Source: Dietzia sp. JS16-p6b | GTDB taxonomy: Bacteria; Actinomycetota; Actinomycetes; Mycobacteriales; Mycobacteriaceae | Reading direction: 5' to 3' | DNA: 64,000 bases | NCBI RefSeq assembly: GCF_003052165.1 | Contig: NZ_CP024869.1 | Span: forward strand, 2,576,001-2,640,000 | In this document: piece after piece, positions 37,799-48,282 of the stretch | How the letters are laid out: each line of letters starts with the position of its first letter | How positions within the stretch are numbered: position 1 is the stretch's first letter | Position numbers and translations under genes: made by a program | The notes under the pieces: generated by a model | Seen by the model: only the letters and a program-made list of their open reading frames with translations | What the model was told of the DNA's origin: nothing | Databases searched by the model: none

Positions 37799-38305
37799 GT
37801 GCCCCCCAGGACCGCCCCGATCCCCGACCGCATCGACCAGGCCCGCGCCAACTGGGAACGCGAGGGATGGACCGACGCGGCCCAGGGGATGACCGTGGTG
37901 ACGTCGATCATGCGCGCGCACCAGATCCTCCTGGCGAGGGTGGAGGAGACACTACGCCCGTGGAACCTCTCGTTCCCCCGCTATGAACTCCTCCGACTGC
38001 TGGCCTTCTCGAGGTCAGGCTCACTGCCCATCACCAAGGCCTCCGAGCGACTGCAGGTACACGTCACCAGCGTCACCAGCGCCATGAAGCGTCTCCTGGA
38101 CGCCGGGCTGGTCGAACGCCGACCACATCCGACCGACGGACGGACGACCCTGGTGGAGATCACCGCCGAGGGTCGGCGTGTGGTCTCCGAGGCCACAGCA
38201 GCGCTCAACGCCGGGGTCTTCTCCGATCCCGGGATGGACCGGTCGGAACAGTCGGCGCTGATCGAGGCCATCTCGTCGCTCCGGCGGACCGCCGGCGACT
38301 TCTGA
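37799..38305 (+). CDS. MarR-family regulator
   Basis: A 168-residue winged-helix protein. The DNA-binding part is LPITKASERLQVHVTSVTSAM followed by the wing GLVERRPHPTDGRTTLVEIT, both typical of MarR. The N-terminal dimer helices include MTVVTSIMRAHQILLARVEE. The start is GTG at 37799 with AGGAG six bases upstream. It is divergent from the AtuA pseudogene and convergent with the transporter. Its target is unknown; the short palindrome GGCGTACGCC at 37606-37615 in the upstream gap is one possible site. Confidence 0.88.
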   Translation: MPPRTAPIPDRIDQARANWEREGWTDAAQGMTVVTSIMRAHQILLARVEETLRPWNLSFPRYELLRLLAFSRSGSLPITKASERLQVHVTSVTSAMKRLLDAGLVERRPHPTDGRTTLVEITAEGRRVVSEATAALNAGVFSDPGMDRSEQSALIEAISSLRRTAGDF

Positions 38306-38330
38306 CCAGCGGGGCCCCGGAGTAACAACA

Positions 38331-38367
38331 CCGCGCCCGGCCCCCTCTCGGGTGGGGCCGGGCGCGG
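38331..38367. terminator. hairpin between marR-type gene and transporter
   Basis: CCGCGCCCGGCCCC (38331-38344) and GGGGCCGGGCGCGG (38354-38367) form a perfect 14-bp stem with a nine-base loop. It lies between two convergent genes and can serve both. Confidence 0.8.
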
Positions 38368-38421
38368 CTGTCCGGGGAGGATCCGTCGTGCGGATCCTGG
38401 ACCGAGCTCGTCAGACCTCGG

Positions 38422-39900
38422 TCACGGCATCTCGGTGGCGACGAGCCGCGAGTCGTCCGGCTCGGCGTCGGCGTGGATAACGTTCTTGCTCGACTCCGTC
38501 ATGAGGAAGATGCAGATCATGGACATGATCGACAGGGCGGAGAGCATCAGGCCGACACCCAGGGTGTTGCCGGCGCCGATCATCGCGGCCGCGGCCAGCG
38601 GCGGCAACGCGCCACCGAGGATGCCGGCGAGGTTGTAGCCCAGGCCGGCACCGGTGTAGCGGTAGCGGGCCTGGAACAGCTCCGGGAGCAGCGCGCCGGC
38701 CGGGCCGTAGGCGATGCCGAAGATGACCAGCGTGACGAACAGGACCAGACCGAAGGCGACGGTCGACCCGGTGTCGAGGATCGGGAAGACGACCAGTGTC
38801 CACGGGATGGCGAGCCCGACCGAGGTGCCGATGACCTTCCTCCGGCCGATCTTGTCGGAGTACATCGCCGACAACGCGATGGCGGCGCCGAAGATCAGTG
38901 CGGCGATCATGCCCATGGCCAGGACGAACGGCCGCGAGTGCCCCAGGGTGGCGGTCGCGTAGTTGGTGAGGAACGAGGTGCCCATGTAGAAGAGGGAGAA
39001 CAGCGAGGTGAGCGCGCCACCCGCGATGATGATCTCCTTCCACTGGAAGCGCAGGGCATCGGCGAAGGGCAGCGTCTTGGGAGCGGTGGCCCTGTTCGCG
39101 GCCCGGTCCGCCGCCGCGGTCGCGGCGGCCTCCTTGGCCTCGCGGGCCTGGGTCTGGCGGAAGACGGGGGTCTCCTCGACGGTCAGACGGATCCACAGGC
39201 CCACCAGGACCAGGACGGCGGAGAGCAGGAACGGGATACGCCAGCCGTACTGCATGAACGGGCTGTCGAGGTCCGCGCCGCCACCGGCGACGAGGGAGAA
39301 CACGAGGAACGTGCCCGAGGAGAGGAAGAAGGCGAAGGCCACGCCCAGCTGCGGCCACATGGCCATCATGCCGCGCTTACCCTCGGGTGCGTATTCGGCC
39401 GTGAGCAGGGTGGCTCCGGCCCATTCGCCGCCGACCGCGAAGCCCTGGAAGAACCTGCACACCACGAGGAGTGTCGGTGCCCAGATCCCGATGCCGCCCG
39501 AGAAGACGCCGAAGGCCCCGGTGTTGTACCCGGGCAGCAGACCGATGAACACGGTCGCCACGCCCATGATGATGAGCGTCCACACGAGGGTGTTCTTGCG
39601 GCCGATCCGGTCACCGAAGTGGCCGAAGATCGCCGCACCGACGGGCCGGGCGAAGAACGCCACGGCGAACGTCGCGAACGAGGACAGCGTCGCCGTCGCG
39701 GGGTTCTGATCGGGGAAGAACAGCGCCGGGAAGACGAGCGCGGCGGCGGTGCCGTAGATGAAGAAGTCGTACCACTCGATGGTGGTACCGATCGAGGAGG
39801 CCGCGGCGACCTTCTTCAGCGAGGTCTTCTGCTCGACCGGCGGAAGGGTGGGGGACTGCGGTGCCGCGTCCCCCGGCGGGGTGGTTCGGGACTGCGTCAA
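38422..39900 (-). CDS. MFS transporter, metabolite:H+ symporter (MHS) type
   Basis: A 12-helix membrane transporter, about 492 residues from the TTG at 39900. The first helix segment SIGTTIEWYDFFIYGTAAAL and the loop GHFGDRIGRKNTL are diagnostic for the MHS (proline/betaine/shikimate/alpha-ketoglutarate) family. FFQGFAVGGEWAGATLLTAE follows, with a second conserved MYSDKIGRRKVIGTS between the halves. The TTG has GGAG five bases upstream; an in-frame ATG at 40008 would add a Pro/Arg-rich stretch. The family imports small organic acids and similar compounds with protons. Its substrate here is not evident. Confidence 0.88.
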   Translation of the reverse strand: MTQSRTTPPGDAAPQSPTLPPVEQKTSLKKVAAASSIGTTIEWYDFFIYGTAAALVFPALFFPDQNPATATLSSFATFAVAFFARPVGAAIFGHFGDRIGRKNTLVWTLIIMGVATVFIGLLPGYNTGAFGVFSGGIGIWAPTLLVVCRFFQGFAVGGEWAGATLLTAEYAPEGKRGMMAMWPQLGVAFAFFLSSGTFLVFSLVAGGGADLDSPFMQYGWRIPFLLSAVLVLVGLWIRLTVEETPVFRQTQAREAKEAAATAAADRAANRATAPKTLPFADALRFQWKEIIIAGGALTSLFSLFYMGTSFLTNYATATLGHSRPFVLAMGMIAALIFGAAIALSAMYSDKIGRRKVIGTSVGLAIPWTLVVFPILDTGSTVAFGLVLFVTLVIFGIAYGPAGALLPELFQARYRYTGAGLGYNLAGILGGALPPLAAAAMIGAGNTLGVGLMLSALSIMSMICIFLMTESSKNVIHADAEPDDSRLVATEMP

Positions 39901-40161
39901 GACAACTCCAGTCGTGTCTGGCTCGCCGGGTATCGGACCTCCGGCGAGAGGGGGTGATCGCCGACGCTCTGGCGTCGATTGAGGCGAACGGTATGTGATG
40001 ACCACCAACCCGATACACCCGAAAGTATGTGGGGCGTGATCCGTCCCACACCGGCGCTGACCGTGCGGACCGATCGGAGAGGGGGCGGGACCGGATGCCC
40101 CGACCTCCAGTCGGCCCTAGGGTGTGCGGCGTACCGTGCCCCCGACTGACTGGAGACACCG

Positions 40162-41460
40162 ATGTCGCCCAACGATCACCGACGGCTCCGCGAACAGTCC
40201 CTCGACTTCCTCCGTTCCGGATACCTCTTCACCTCCCGCGTGCGGCAACGCGCGGGACTGCCCGCCGACTCGCAGACGCCGGTGCGACTGCGCCTCATGG
40301 GTCGCAAGGCCGTGCTGCTGCGCGGAGTGGAGGGTGTCCGCCACTTCTACGACTCCGACAAGGTCAAGCGCGAGGGGGCGATGCCCGCGTTCGTCCGGCT
40401 CCCGCTCTTCGGACCCGGCGCTGTCCACGGCCTGGACGGCCACGCCCACACCGTCCGGAAGAACGCGCTCGCAGACCTGGCCTACGACGACGACCGGGTG
40501 GCGCGGTTCGCCTCCCTCGTGGCGGAGGAACTCGAGCACATGCTCGGCCAGTGGACGCGCCACGGATCGGGCACCGTCTACCACGACACCACCACCGCCT
40601 ACGGCCGCGCGGCCTTCCGCTGGGCCGGGCTGCCGCTGCGCCCCGAGGAGTCGGACAGGCGTGCGCGGCAGATGAGCAGACTCCTCGACACCTTCGGTCG
40701 GGTCTCGGGGAACCCCGTGGCGCAGGTGGAACGCCTCCGTCTCGACCGCTGGGCCACGTCCCTGGTGCGCAAGGTCCGGTCGGGTGCGCTACAGCCCGAC
40801 CCCGATTCGGTCGTCGCGGCGATGGCCGACCTCCGGGACGAGGACGGCCGGTTGGTCGACGACCGCACCGCGGCGGTGGAACTGCAGAACCTCACCCGCC
40901 CCACCGTGGCGGTCGCCCGCTTCGCGGCGTTCGCGGCCGTCGCCCTGGCCGAGAACCCGGGGTGGCGGGACCGCATCCGCGAGGCGTCGGCGGACGCCGG
41001 CCGTCTCACCGAGGTCCCCGAGGCGGTCGCGTTCGCCCAGGAGGTGAGGCGGGTCTACCCGTTCGTCCCGATGCTGCCGGCGCTCGCGACGACGGACTTC
41101 GAGGTCCGCGGGTGCCCGGTACACAAGGGTCACCGCGTCCTTCTCGACCTCCAGGGAACGGATACGGATCCGAACCACTGGCGCGACGCGGGGACCTTCG
41201 ACCCGGAACGGTTCCTCGGCGTCGACGACGCCGAGCAGCTGGAGGCGTTCATCCCCCACGGCGGCGCCGGGGTGCGCACCGGCCACCGGTGTCCCGGCGA
41301 GAAGATCGCGGTGACCGCCCTGTCCGCGACCGTCGCGGCGCTGTGCAGGCCGGGGGTGCGGATCAGCGACGACCCCGACGATCTGACGTTCCCGTGGACC
41401 ACGATGCTCACCCGGCCGGCGACCGGGGTCAGGGTCGGGGTGGACCCCACCCCCGCGTGA
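40162..41460 (+). CDS. cytochrome P450 peroxygenase, CYP152 type (fatty-acid hydroxylase/decarboxylase)
   Basis: A 432-residue P450 of the CYP152 kind, which uses hydrogen peroxide and long fatty acids rather than redox partners. The family-specific Arg-Pro pair that binds the carboxylate is in NLTRPTVAVARFAAF (Arg246-Pro247). ExxR is EVRRVYPFVPML (Glu294/Arg297). The heme loop is FIPHGGAGVRTGHRCPGEK (Cys377). The segment FGPGAVHGLDGHAH places histidine 89 where OleT-type decarboxylases have His85 and alpha/beta hydroxylases have glutamine. Products could therefore include terminal alkenes as well as hydroxy acids. GGAG lies six bases before the ATG. It is monocistronic, with a LuxR-type gene converging on it. 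Confidence 0.88.
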   Translation: MSPNDHRRLREQSLDFLRSGYLFTSRVRQRAGLPADSQTPVRLRLMGRKAVLLRGVEGVRHFYDSDKVKREGAMPAFVRLPLFGPGAVHGLDGHAHTVRKNALADLAYDDDRVARFASLVAEELEHMLGQWTRHGSGTVYHDTTTAYGRAAFRWAGLPLRPEESDRRARQMSRLLDTFGRVSGNPVAQVERLRLDRWATSLVRKVRSGALQPDPDSVVAAMADLRDEDGRLVDDRTAAVELQNLTRPTVAVARFAAFAAVALAENPGWRDRIREASADAGRLTEVPEAVAFAQEVRRVYPFVPMLPALATTDFEVRGCPVHKGHRVLLDLQGTDTDPNHWRDAGTFDPERFLGVDDAEQLEAFIPHGGAGVRTGHRCPGEKIAVTALSATVAALCRPGVRISDDPDDLTFPWTTMLTRPATGVRVGVDPTPA

Positions 41461-41479
41461 CGAGGGGCGGCTGGTCGGA

Positions 41480-42343
41480 TCAGGGCAGGACGCCGAGGAG
41501 CCGGGCCCGGGCCACGGACTCCATCCGTGACCGTGTGCCCAGCTTCGTCCCGATGTTGCGCAGGTAGGCCTTGATCGTCTCCGGCGACAGGGACAGCCGG
41601 GCGCCGACCTCGGCATTGGAACATCCGAGCGCCACCTGCGCGAGGACGTCGATCTCCCGCGGGGACAGGACCGTCGGCGCCTGGGGGACGTCCCGGCCCT
41701 CCTCGGGCGCCCTGCCGACCCCCGCCAGGGCGGACCCCGCGGCCAGCAGCCTCTCCCGGAGGCCGGGGTCGCCCAGCTCGGCGGCGATCGCACGCAACTC
41801 GCCGTGCAGGACACGCAGACGTTCCCGGTCCGCGGACTCCAGTCCGAAGTTCTGCTCCGCGACGGCGTGATCGGCCATACGCAGTCGTCTGTCGACCTCG
41901 TCGTGGATCCTGAACTCCGAGGCCAGGTCCGCGGCGACGGAGGTGAACGTCCGGGTGACCTGGTCGCCGAACTGGGTCGCGACCCGGGCCGATCCGTAGA
42001 GGATGGTCCGCGCCACCCCCGAGACCATCACGGGGACGGAGATGATCGCCCGCAAGCCCTCGCGGTCCACCGCGTCGGCGTAGTCCCGGGTGATCCTCGA
42101 GCACTCCTCGTAGTCACGGACCGTCGCCGGTCGACCCGAGGCCAGCACATGACCACCGAGGCCACGCCCCCTGGCCACGGCCAACCCCTGCATGGAGTCG
42201 GTGCGGACCCCGATGAAGCGGTTCAGCCTGGCGGTCTCACCGGTGACCTCGCCGGCGAAGACGACCGGCACACCGGTGGTGCGACGGGCCCTGCGCAGGG
42301 CCCCCAGTACAGCGTCTGAATCCTTGGGGCGGAGGGTGGACAT
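41480..42343 (-). CDS. GAF-LuxR transcriptional regulator
   Basis: A 287-residue regulator. The N-terminal two thirds resembles a GAF sensor (VARGRGLGGHVLASGRPATV, EGLRAIISVPVMVSGVARTI). The C-terminal LuxR helix-turn-helix is LSPREIDVLAQVALGCSNAE followed by LSPETIKAYLRNIGTKLGT. No phosphoacceptor receiver domain is present, so it probably senses a small molecule. I used the ATG at 42343 with GGGAG seven bases upstream. It starts only 25 bases after the mmsB stop, so it is probably co-transcribed with the valine-degradation genes. Confidence 0.88.
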   Translation of the reverse strand: MSTLRPKDSDAVLGALRRARRTTGVPVVFAGEVTGETARLNRFIGVRTDSMQGLAVARGRGLGGHVLASGRPATVRDYEECSRITRDYADAVDREGLRAIISVPVMVSGVARTILYGSARVATQFGDQVTRTFTSVAADLASEFRIHDEVDRRLRMADHAVAEQNFGLESADRERLRVLHGELRAIAAELGDPGLRERLLAAGSALAGVGRAPEEGRDVPQAPTVLSPREIDVLAQVALGCSNAEVGARLSLSPETIKAYLRNIGTKLGTRSRMESVARARLLGVLP

Positions 42344-42368
42344 GATGTTCTCCCGAGAGTGGAGGTGT

Positions 42369-43265
42369 TCAGCTCCGCGAGGACTCGCGGATGCTGGTGA
42401 TGATGGCGCTGAAGTCCTTGCCACCGTTGTCCTGCGCGAACTCGTCGTACAGGGCCGCCGCTGCTGCTCCCAGCGGAGCGACCGTACCAGTGCTCTCCAG
42501 GGCCGCGAGCGCCAGCCCGAGATCCTTGTTCATGAGAGCCGTGGCGAAGCCGGGCGTGAAGTCGTTGTTGGCGGGCGAGGTGGGGACGGGGCCGGGGACG
42601 GGGCAGTTGGTGTGCAGCGCCCAGCTGTTGCCGGTCGCGCCGGTGACCACGTCGAAGAGGGCCTGGTGATCGAGGCCCAGTCCCTCCGCGAGCACGAACG
42701 CCTCGGCGATCGCGATCTGGTGCACGGCCAGCACCATGTTGTTGCAGACCTTGGCGGCCTGCCCGGCCCCCGCCCCTCCGCAGTGGATGACCTTGCCCGC
42801 CATGGGCTCCAGGACGGGCTGCGCGGCCGCGAACGCCTCGTCCTCCCCGCCGACCATGAACGCCAGCGTGCCGGCGGTCGCACCCTTGACGCCACCGGAG
42901 ACGGGCGCGTCGACCTGGAGCATCCCGGCGTCCACCGCCTTGGCATGGACCGCACGGGCGTCGTCGACCGAGATCGTGGAGGAGTCGATGAACAGGGTCC
43001 CCTCCCCCGCCTCGCCCAGCACTTCGTCATAGGTCGAGGTCACCAGCGCACCGTTGGGCAGCATCGTGATCACCACACCTGCTCCCCTGACCGCCTCGGC
43101 GGGCGAGTCACACACGGTGACCCCGGCGGTGCGGGCCGCCTCCTGCGCCGCTTCCACCGGGTCGAACCCCCTGACGACGAATCCGGCGCCCACCAGATTG
43201 GCGGCCATGGGTCCACCCATGTTGCCCAGCCCGAGAAACGCCACGGTCTGCGATCGGTTGTCCAT
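42369..43265 (-). CDS. mmsB: 3-hydroxyisobutyrate dehydrogenase
   Basis: This enzyme oxidises 3-hydroxyisobutyrate to methylmalonate semialdehyde with NAD in valine breakdown. The 298-residue product has the Rossmann start FLGLGNMGGPMAANLVGAGF, the substrate segment VDAPVSGGVKGATAGTLAFM, and the catalytic lysine in GAGQAAKVCNNMVLAVH. It lies three bases after the isobutyryl-CoA dehydrogenase stop and in the same direction as mmsA, which supports the assignment over other beta-hydroxyacid dehydrogenases. Confidence 0.93.
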   Translation of the reverse strand: MDNRSQTVAFLGLGNMGGPMAANLVGAGFVVRGFDPVEAAQEAARTAGVTVCDSPAEAVRGAGVVITMLPNGALVTSTYDEVLGEAGEGTLFIDSSTISVDDARAVHAKAVDAGMLQVDAPVSGGVKGATAGTLAFMVGGEDEAFAAAQPVLEPMAGKVIHCGGAGAGQAAKVCNNMVLAVHQIAIAEAFVLAEGLGLDHQALFDVVTGATGNSWALHTNCPVPGPVPTSPANNDFTPGFATALMNKDLGLALAALESTGTVAPLGAAAAALYDEFAQDNGGKDFSAIITSIRESSRS

Positions 43266-43268
43266 GTC

Positions 43269-44444
43269 CTACGCTCCCAGTCCGCGCGCGGCGACGGCCC
43301 GGCCGACGACGACACGCATGATTTCGTTCGTCCCCTCCAGGATGCGGTGCACCCGGAGATCTCGCACGATCTTCTCTATTCCGTACTCGGCGAGGTATCC
43401 GTACCCGCCGAAGAGTTGCAGTGCCCGGTCCGCGATGTCGAAGCAGTGGTCGGTGACGAACAGCTTCGCCATCGCGCACTTCTCGACATGGTCCGGCTCC
43501 TTGGCGTCCAGGGCCGCGGCGGCCCGCCACAGCATGAGCCGGCTGGCCTCCAACTCCGTCGCCATCTCGGCGAGGGTGAAGCGGATCGTCGGCTCGTCGA
43601 TGAGCGCACCGCCGAAGGCCTCCCGGTCCCGCACGTGGGCGACGGCCCGCGAGTACGCGTCCTGGGCCCCACCCAGGGAGCAGGCGGCGATGTTGATGCG
43701 CCCGCCGTTGAGGCCCTTCATGGCGATGGTGAACCCGAGGCCCTCTCCCCCCGTTTCGGCGCCACCGATGAGGTTCGCGGCCGGGACCCGGACACCCTCC
43801 ATGATCACCTGCGCGGTCGGCTGGGCGTTCCACCCCATCTTCTGCTCGTCCGGGCCGAAGCTCAGTCCCTCGGAGTCCGCGGGGACGAGAAAAGCCGAGA
43901 TCCCTTTGGGGCCGGCCTCACCGGTGCGGGCCATCACCACGTAGACGTCCGACTGACCCCCACCGGAGATGAACTGCTTGGTGCCGGTGAGGACGTACTC
44001 CGCGGACTCGCCCTCGCCCTCCTTGACCGCCTTGGTCCGCAGGGCCGCCGCGTCCGAACCGGCACCGGGCTCGGTGAGGCAGTAGCTGGCGAACAGCTCC
44101 AGCGACGCCATCCTCGGGATCCACTCGCGACGCTGCTCCTCGGTGCCGAACTCGTCGACCATCCACACGCACATGTTGTGGATGGACAGGTACGCGGCCA
44201 CCGACGGGCATCCCCGGGCGAGCTGCTCGAAGATCCGGACACCGTCGAGGCGACGCATCCCGCTGCCCCCGACGTCCTCGGAGACGTAGATGGCGCCCAT
44301 CCCCATCTCGGCCGCCTCGCGGAGGACGTCTTTCGGGAAATGATGGCTCGCGTCCCACTCCTGCGCCATGGGCGCGATCCGCTTGGCCGCGAAGTCGCGG
44401 GCGGTGTCGACGATGACCTTGTCGTCGTCATCCAGGGTGAACAT
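43269..44444 (-). CDS. acyl-CoA dehydrogenase, probably isobutyryl-CoA dehydrogenase
   Basis: A 391-residue FAD enzyme. It has YCLTEPGAGSDAAALRTKAV, LQLFGGYGYLAEYGIEK and the C-terminal catalytic glutamate in HRILEGTNEIMRVVVGR, unlike the two dehydrogenases of the 25-31 kb operon. The position between mmsA and mmsB points to isobutyryl-CoA to methacrylyl-CoA. I chose the ATG at 44444 with AGAGGA seven bases upstream. A methacrylyl-CoA hydratase and 3-hydroxyisobutyryl-CoA hydrolase are not in this cluster and must be elsewhere. Confidence 0.9.
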   Translation of the reverse strand: MFTLDDDDKVIVDTARDFAAKRIAPMAQEWDASHHFPKDVLREAAEMGMGAIYVSEDVGGSGMRRLDGVRIFEQLARGCPSVAAYLSIHNMCVWMVDEFGTEEQRREWIPRMASLELFASYCLTEPGAGSDAAALRTKAVKEGEGESAEYVLTGTKQFISGGGQSDVYVVMARTGEAGPKGISAFLVPADSEGLSFGPDEQKMGWNAQPTAQVIMEGVRVPAANLIGGAETGGEGLGFTIAMKGLNGGRINIAACSLGGAQDAYSRAVAHVRDREAFGGALIDEPTIRFTLAEMATELEASRLMLWRAAAALDAKEPDHVEKCAMAKLFVTDHCFDIADRALQLFGGYGYLAEYGIEKIVRDLRVHRILEGTNEIMRVVVGRAVAARGLGA

Positions 44445-44506
44445 GGGTGTTCCTCTCATACGGTGCCCGGTTGTCGCGGTGCCCGGCTATCGCGCTGCGG
44501 GACCGG

Positions 44507-46033
<1,527 letters not shown>

Positions 46034-46303
46034 GGACATCCCTTCGTCGTGAGGCCGCGGTCCGTGGTGTCCGCGCGGCTCTTCTCCCGTGATGGCCATC
46101 ACCCTATACTTGCATCTCCTAGTAATCCAGGGGCGGGCGTCCGGCCACCCCCGACCCTCCCCTTTCGGGTGTACCGCGACCCTGGCGCGTGCCCATACTG
46201 TGAGCTGACTCACGTGCCGTGTGCGCCTTCACCCGTGCCCACGGTCGCCCGTGCCCGGTTCCCTCCGCGCCGTCCCACCCGTGCCCGCCCGTCAGGAGAC
46301 TCA

Positions 46304-48025
46304 ATGGCCCCGCTCGACACCGACGCCACCACCCGCTTCCGCGCCGCACGCGACTTCCTGCAGGCCACCGCGGAGGACTACGACGCCGCCCGGGCGGGCT
46401 TCGCCTGGCCCGAACTCGACGAGTGGAACTGGGCCCTGAACTGGTTCGACGTCGAGGCCGAGGGGAACAGCGACCCCGCACTGTGGATCGTCGAGGAGCA
46501 CGACGGCGGCGGCGCCCCCACCGAGGCCAAGTACTCCTTCGACGAGATGCGCGTCCGCTCGGACCGCACCGCCAACTGGCTGCGCGAGCGCGGTGTCGAG
46601 CCCGGGGACCGGGTCCTGCTCATGCTCGCCAACCAGGTGGAACTGTGGGACGTCATGCTCGCCGTGATCAAACTCGGCGCCGTCGTCATCCCCGCCACCA
46701 CCCTGTTGGCGGAGGCCGACCTCCGCGACCGCATCGCCCGCGGTGGGATCAAGCACGTGATCGCCCGCGACGAGCTCGCCGACCGGTTCACCACCATCGC
46801 CGGCGACTACCAGCGCATCTCGGTGGGCGGCGCCCCCGAGGGCTGGACCGACCTCGCCGCCGCGATGGACGCGTCCCCCGATTTCGAGCCCAGCCACACC
46901 ACCCGTGCCGACGACACCCTGCTGCTGTACTTCACCTCCGGGACCACCAGCAAGCCCAAGCTCGTCGAGCACACGCACGCCTCCTACCCCGCCGGGCACC
47001 TGTCGACCATGTACTGGATCGGCCTGCAGCCCGGCGACGTCCACCTCAACGTGTCCTCCCCCGGGTGGGCCAAGCACGCCTGGTCCAACGTCTTCACCCC
47101 GTGGATCGCCGGATCATGCGTGTTCATCTACAACTACTCCCGCTTCGACGCCACGGCGATGATGCGGGAGATGGACCGCTGCGGCGTGACGAGCCTGTGC
47201 TGCCCGCCCACCGTGTGGCGCATGCTCATCCAGGCCGACCTCACCCAGTTGATGGTCCCACCGCGGCTGGCCGTGGGCGCCGGTGAGCCGCTCAACCCCG
47301 AGGTGATCGGCCGGGTCCGCGACGCGTGGGGCGTGACCATCCGCGACGGCTTCGGCCAGACCGAGACCACCGTGCAGATCGCCAACACGCCGGGGCAACC
47401 CATCAAGGACGGGTCCATGGGCCGGCCCTGCCCCGGCTTCGACGTGGTGCTGGTCGATCCGGCCACCGGGCAGGAGGTCGCCGGCGAGGGCGCCGAGGGC
47501 GAGATCTGCCTGCGTCTGGACCCCCGCCCGCTCGGCCTGATGGTCGGCTACCACGGCGACGCCGAACGAACCGATGCCGCCTACGCGGACGGCTTCTATC
47601 ACACCGGCGACGTGGGGTCGCGCGACTCCGAGGGCTACATCACCTACGTGGGCCGGACCGATGACGTGTTCAAGTCCTCCGACTACCGGATCTCGCCGTT
47701 CGAGCTGGAGTCCGTCCTGTTGGAACACCCGGCGGTGGCCGAGGCCGCGGTCGTCCCCTCCCCCGACCCCGTTCGGCTCAGCGTGCCGAAGGCGTTCGTC
47801 GTCCTGGCCGGCGGCTGGGAGCCGACCGAAGACACCGCCCGCCAGATCTTCGACTACTCCCGCACCCACCTGGCCGGCTACAAGAGGGTCCGGCGGTTGC
47901 AGTTCACCGACCTGCCCAAGACCATCTCGGGCAAGATCCGCCGCGTCGAGCTGCGCAGGGGCGAGAGCGAGAACGGTCCGTCGGTGGACTTCCCCGGCGA
48001 GTTCCGCGAGGAATCGCTGCGCTGA
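46304..48025 (+). CDS. acyl-CoA synthetase, acetate/medium-chain type
   Basis: A 573-residue ANL enzyme. The P-loop is LYFTSGTTSKPKLVEHTH, the adenylation motif DGFGQTETTVQIANTP, the hinge FYHTGDVGSRDSEGYITYVG with TDDVFKSSDYRISPFELESV, and the catalytic lysine KTISGKIRRVELR. The pattern, including NVSSPGWAKHAWSNVFTPW, is like the MACS/acetyl-CoA-synthetase-like group. The ATG at 46304 has AGGAG five bases upstream. The long open frame to the left on this strand is an artefact antisense to mmsA. It is divergent from mmsA and could activate branched acids such as isobutyrate, which is inference. Confidence 0.9.
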   Translation: MAPLDTDATTRFRAARDFLQATAEDYDAARAGFAWPELDEWNWALNWFDVEAEGNSDPALWIVEEHDGGGAPTEAKYSFDEMRVRSDRTANWLRERGVEPGDRVLLMLANQVELWDVMLAVIKLGAVVIPATTLLAEADLRDRIARGGIKHVIARDELADRFTTIAGDYQRISVGGAPEGWTDLAAAMDASPDFEPSHTTRADDTLLLYFTSGTTSKPKLVEHTHASYPAGHLSTMYWIGLQPGDVHLNVSSPGWAKHAWSNVFTPWIAGSCVFIYNYSRFDATAMMREMDRCGVTSLCCPPTVWRMLIQADLTQLMVPPRLAVGAGEPLNPEVIGRVRDAWGVTIRDGFGQTETTVQIANTPGQPIKDGSMGRPCPGFDVVLVDPATGQEVAGEGAEGEICLRLDPRPLGLMVGYHGDAERTDAAYADGFYHTGDVGSRDSEGYITYVGRTDDVFKSSDYRISPFELESVLLEHPAVAEAAVVPSPDPVRLSVPKAFVVLAGGWEPTEDTARQIFDYSRTHLAGYKRVRRLQFTDLPKTISGKIRRVELRRGESENGPSVDFPGEFREESLR

Positions 48026-48057
48026 CGGCCGGCCCGCGGTCTGTGGGGGGCGCGGGC

Positions 48058-48112
48058 GCGGTCCGTGCCAGCCGGGTCGGCGCGGCTGCGGTCCGTGCCG
48101 GCCGGGTCGGCG
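48058..48112. repeat. 30-bp imperfect direct repeat
   Basis: GTCCGTGCCAGCCGGGTCGG is repeated 30 bases later with one change, in the gap after the acyl-CoA synthetase. Each copy is preceded by GCG. Two copies only. Confidence 0.7.
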
Positions 48113-48144
48113 GGGCCCGGCCGTGGCCCGTGCGGGCGCCTCGA

Positions 48145-48212
48145 CGAGTGGTCACAAATGCGGAGAAACCCGCGACCTGAGCTGGGAAAACGTGAGCGGG
48201 TCTGACCACTCG
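48145..48212. repeat. nested inverted repeat of 68 bp between convergent genes
   Basis: The outer arms CGAGTGGTCA (48145-48154) and TGACCACTCG (48203-48212) are perfect complements. An inner pair ACCCGC (48168-48173) and GCGGGT (48196-48201) is nested inside, with a 13-base bulge on the left side and a 22-base loop containing an A-run. It is less GC-rich than its surroundings. It could be a bidirectional terminator or a small palindromic mobile unit; only genome-wide copy counting can tell. Confidence 0.55.
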
Positions 48213-48253
48213 ACGCGGCGGGACGACCCCGGCGCGTCTCGGGCGGCCCCGGT

Positions 48254-48280
48254 CCCGGCCCCGGCCCCGGCCCCGGCCCC
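48254..48280. repeat. CCCGGC hexanucleotide repeat
   Basis: Four and a half copies of CCCGGC lie directly downstream of the SDR stop at 48283. This is low-complexity DNA prone to slippage, with no evident function. Confidence 0.85.
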
Positions 48281-48282
48281 GA

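Noticed and set aside
43269-44444. Assigning this dehydrogenase to the same branched pathway as those at 25-31 kb
   Set aside because: It keeps the C-terminal EGT glutamate and lies between mmsA and mmsB, so isobutyryl-CoA is the simpler substrate.
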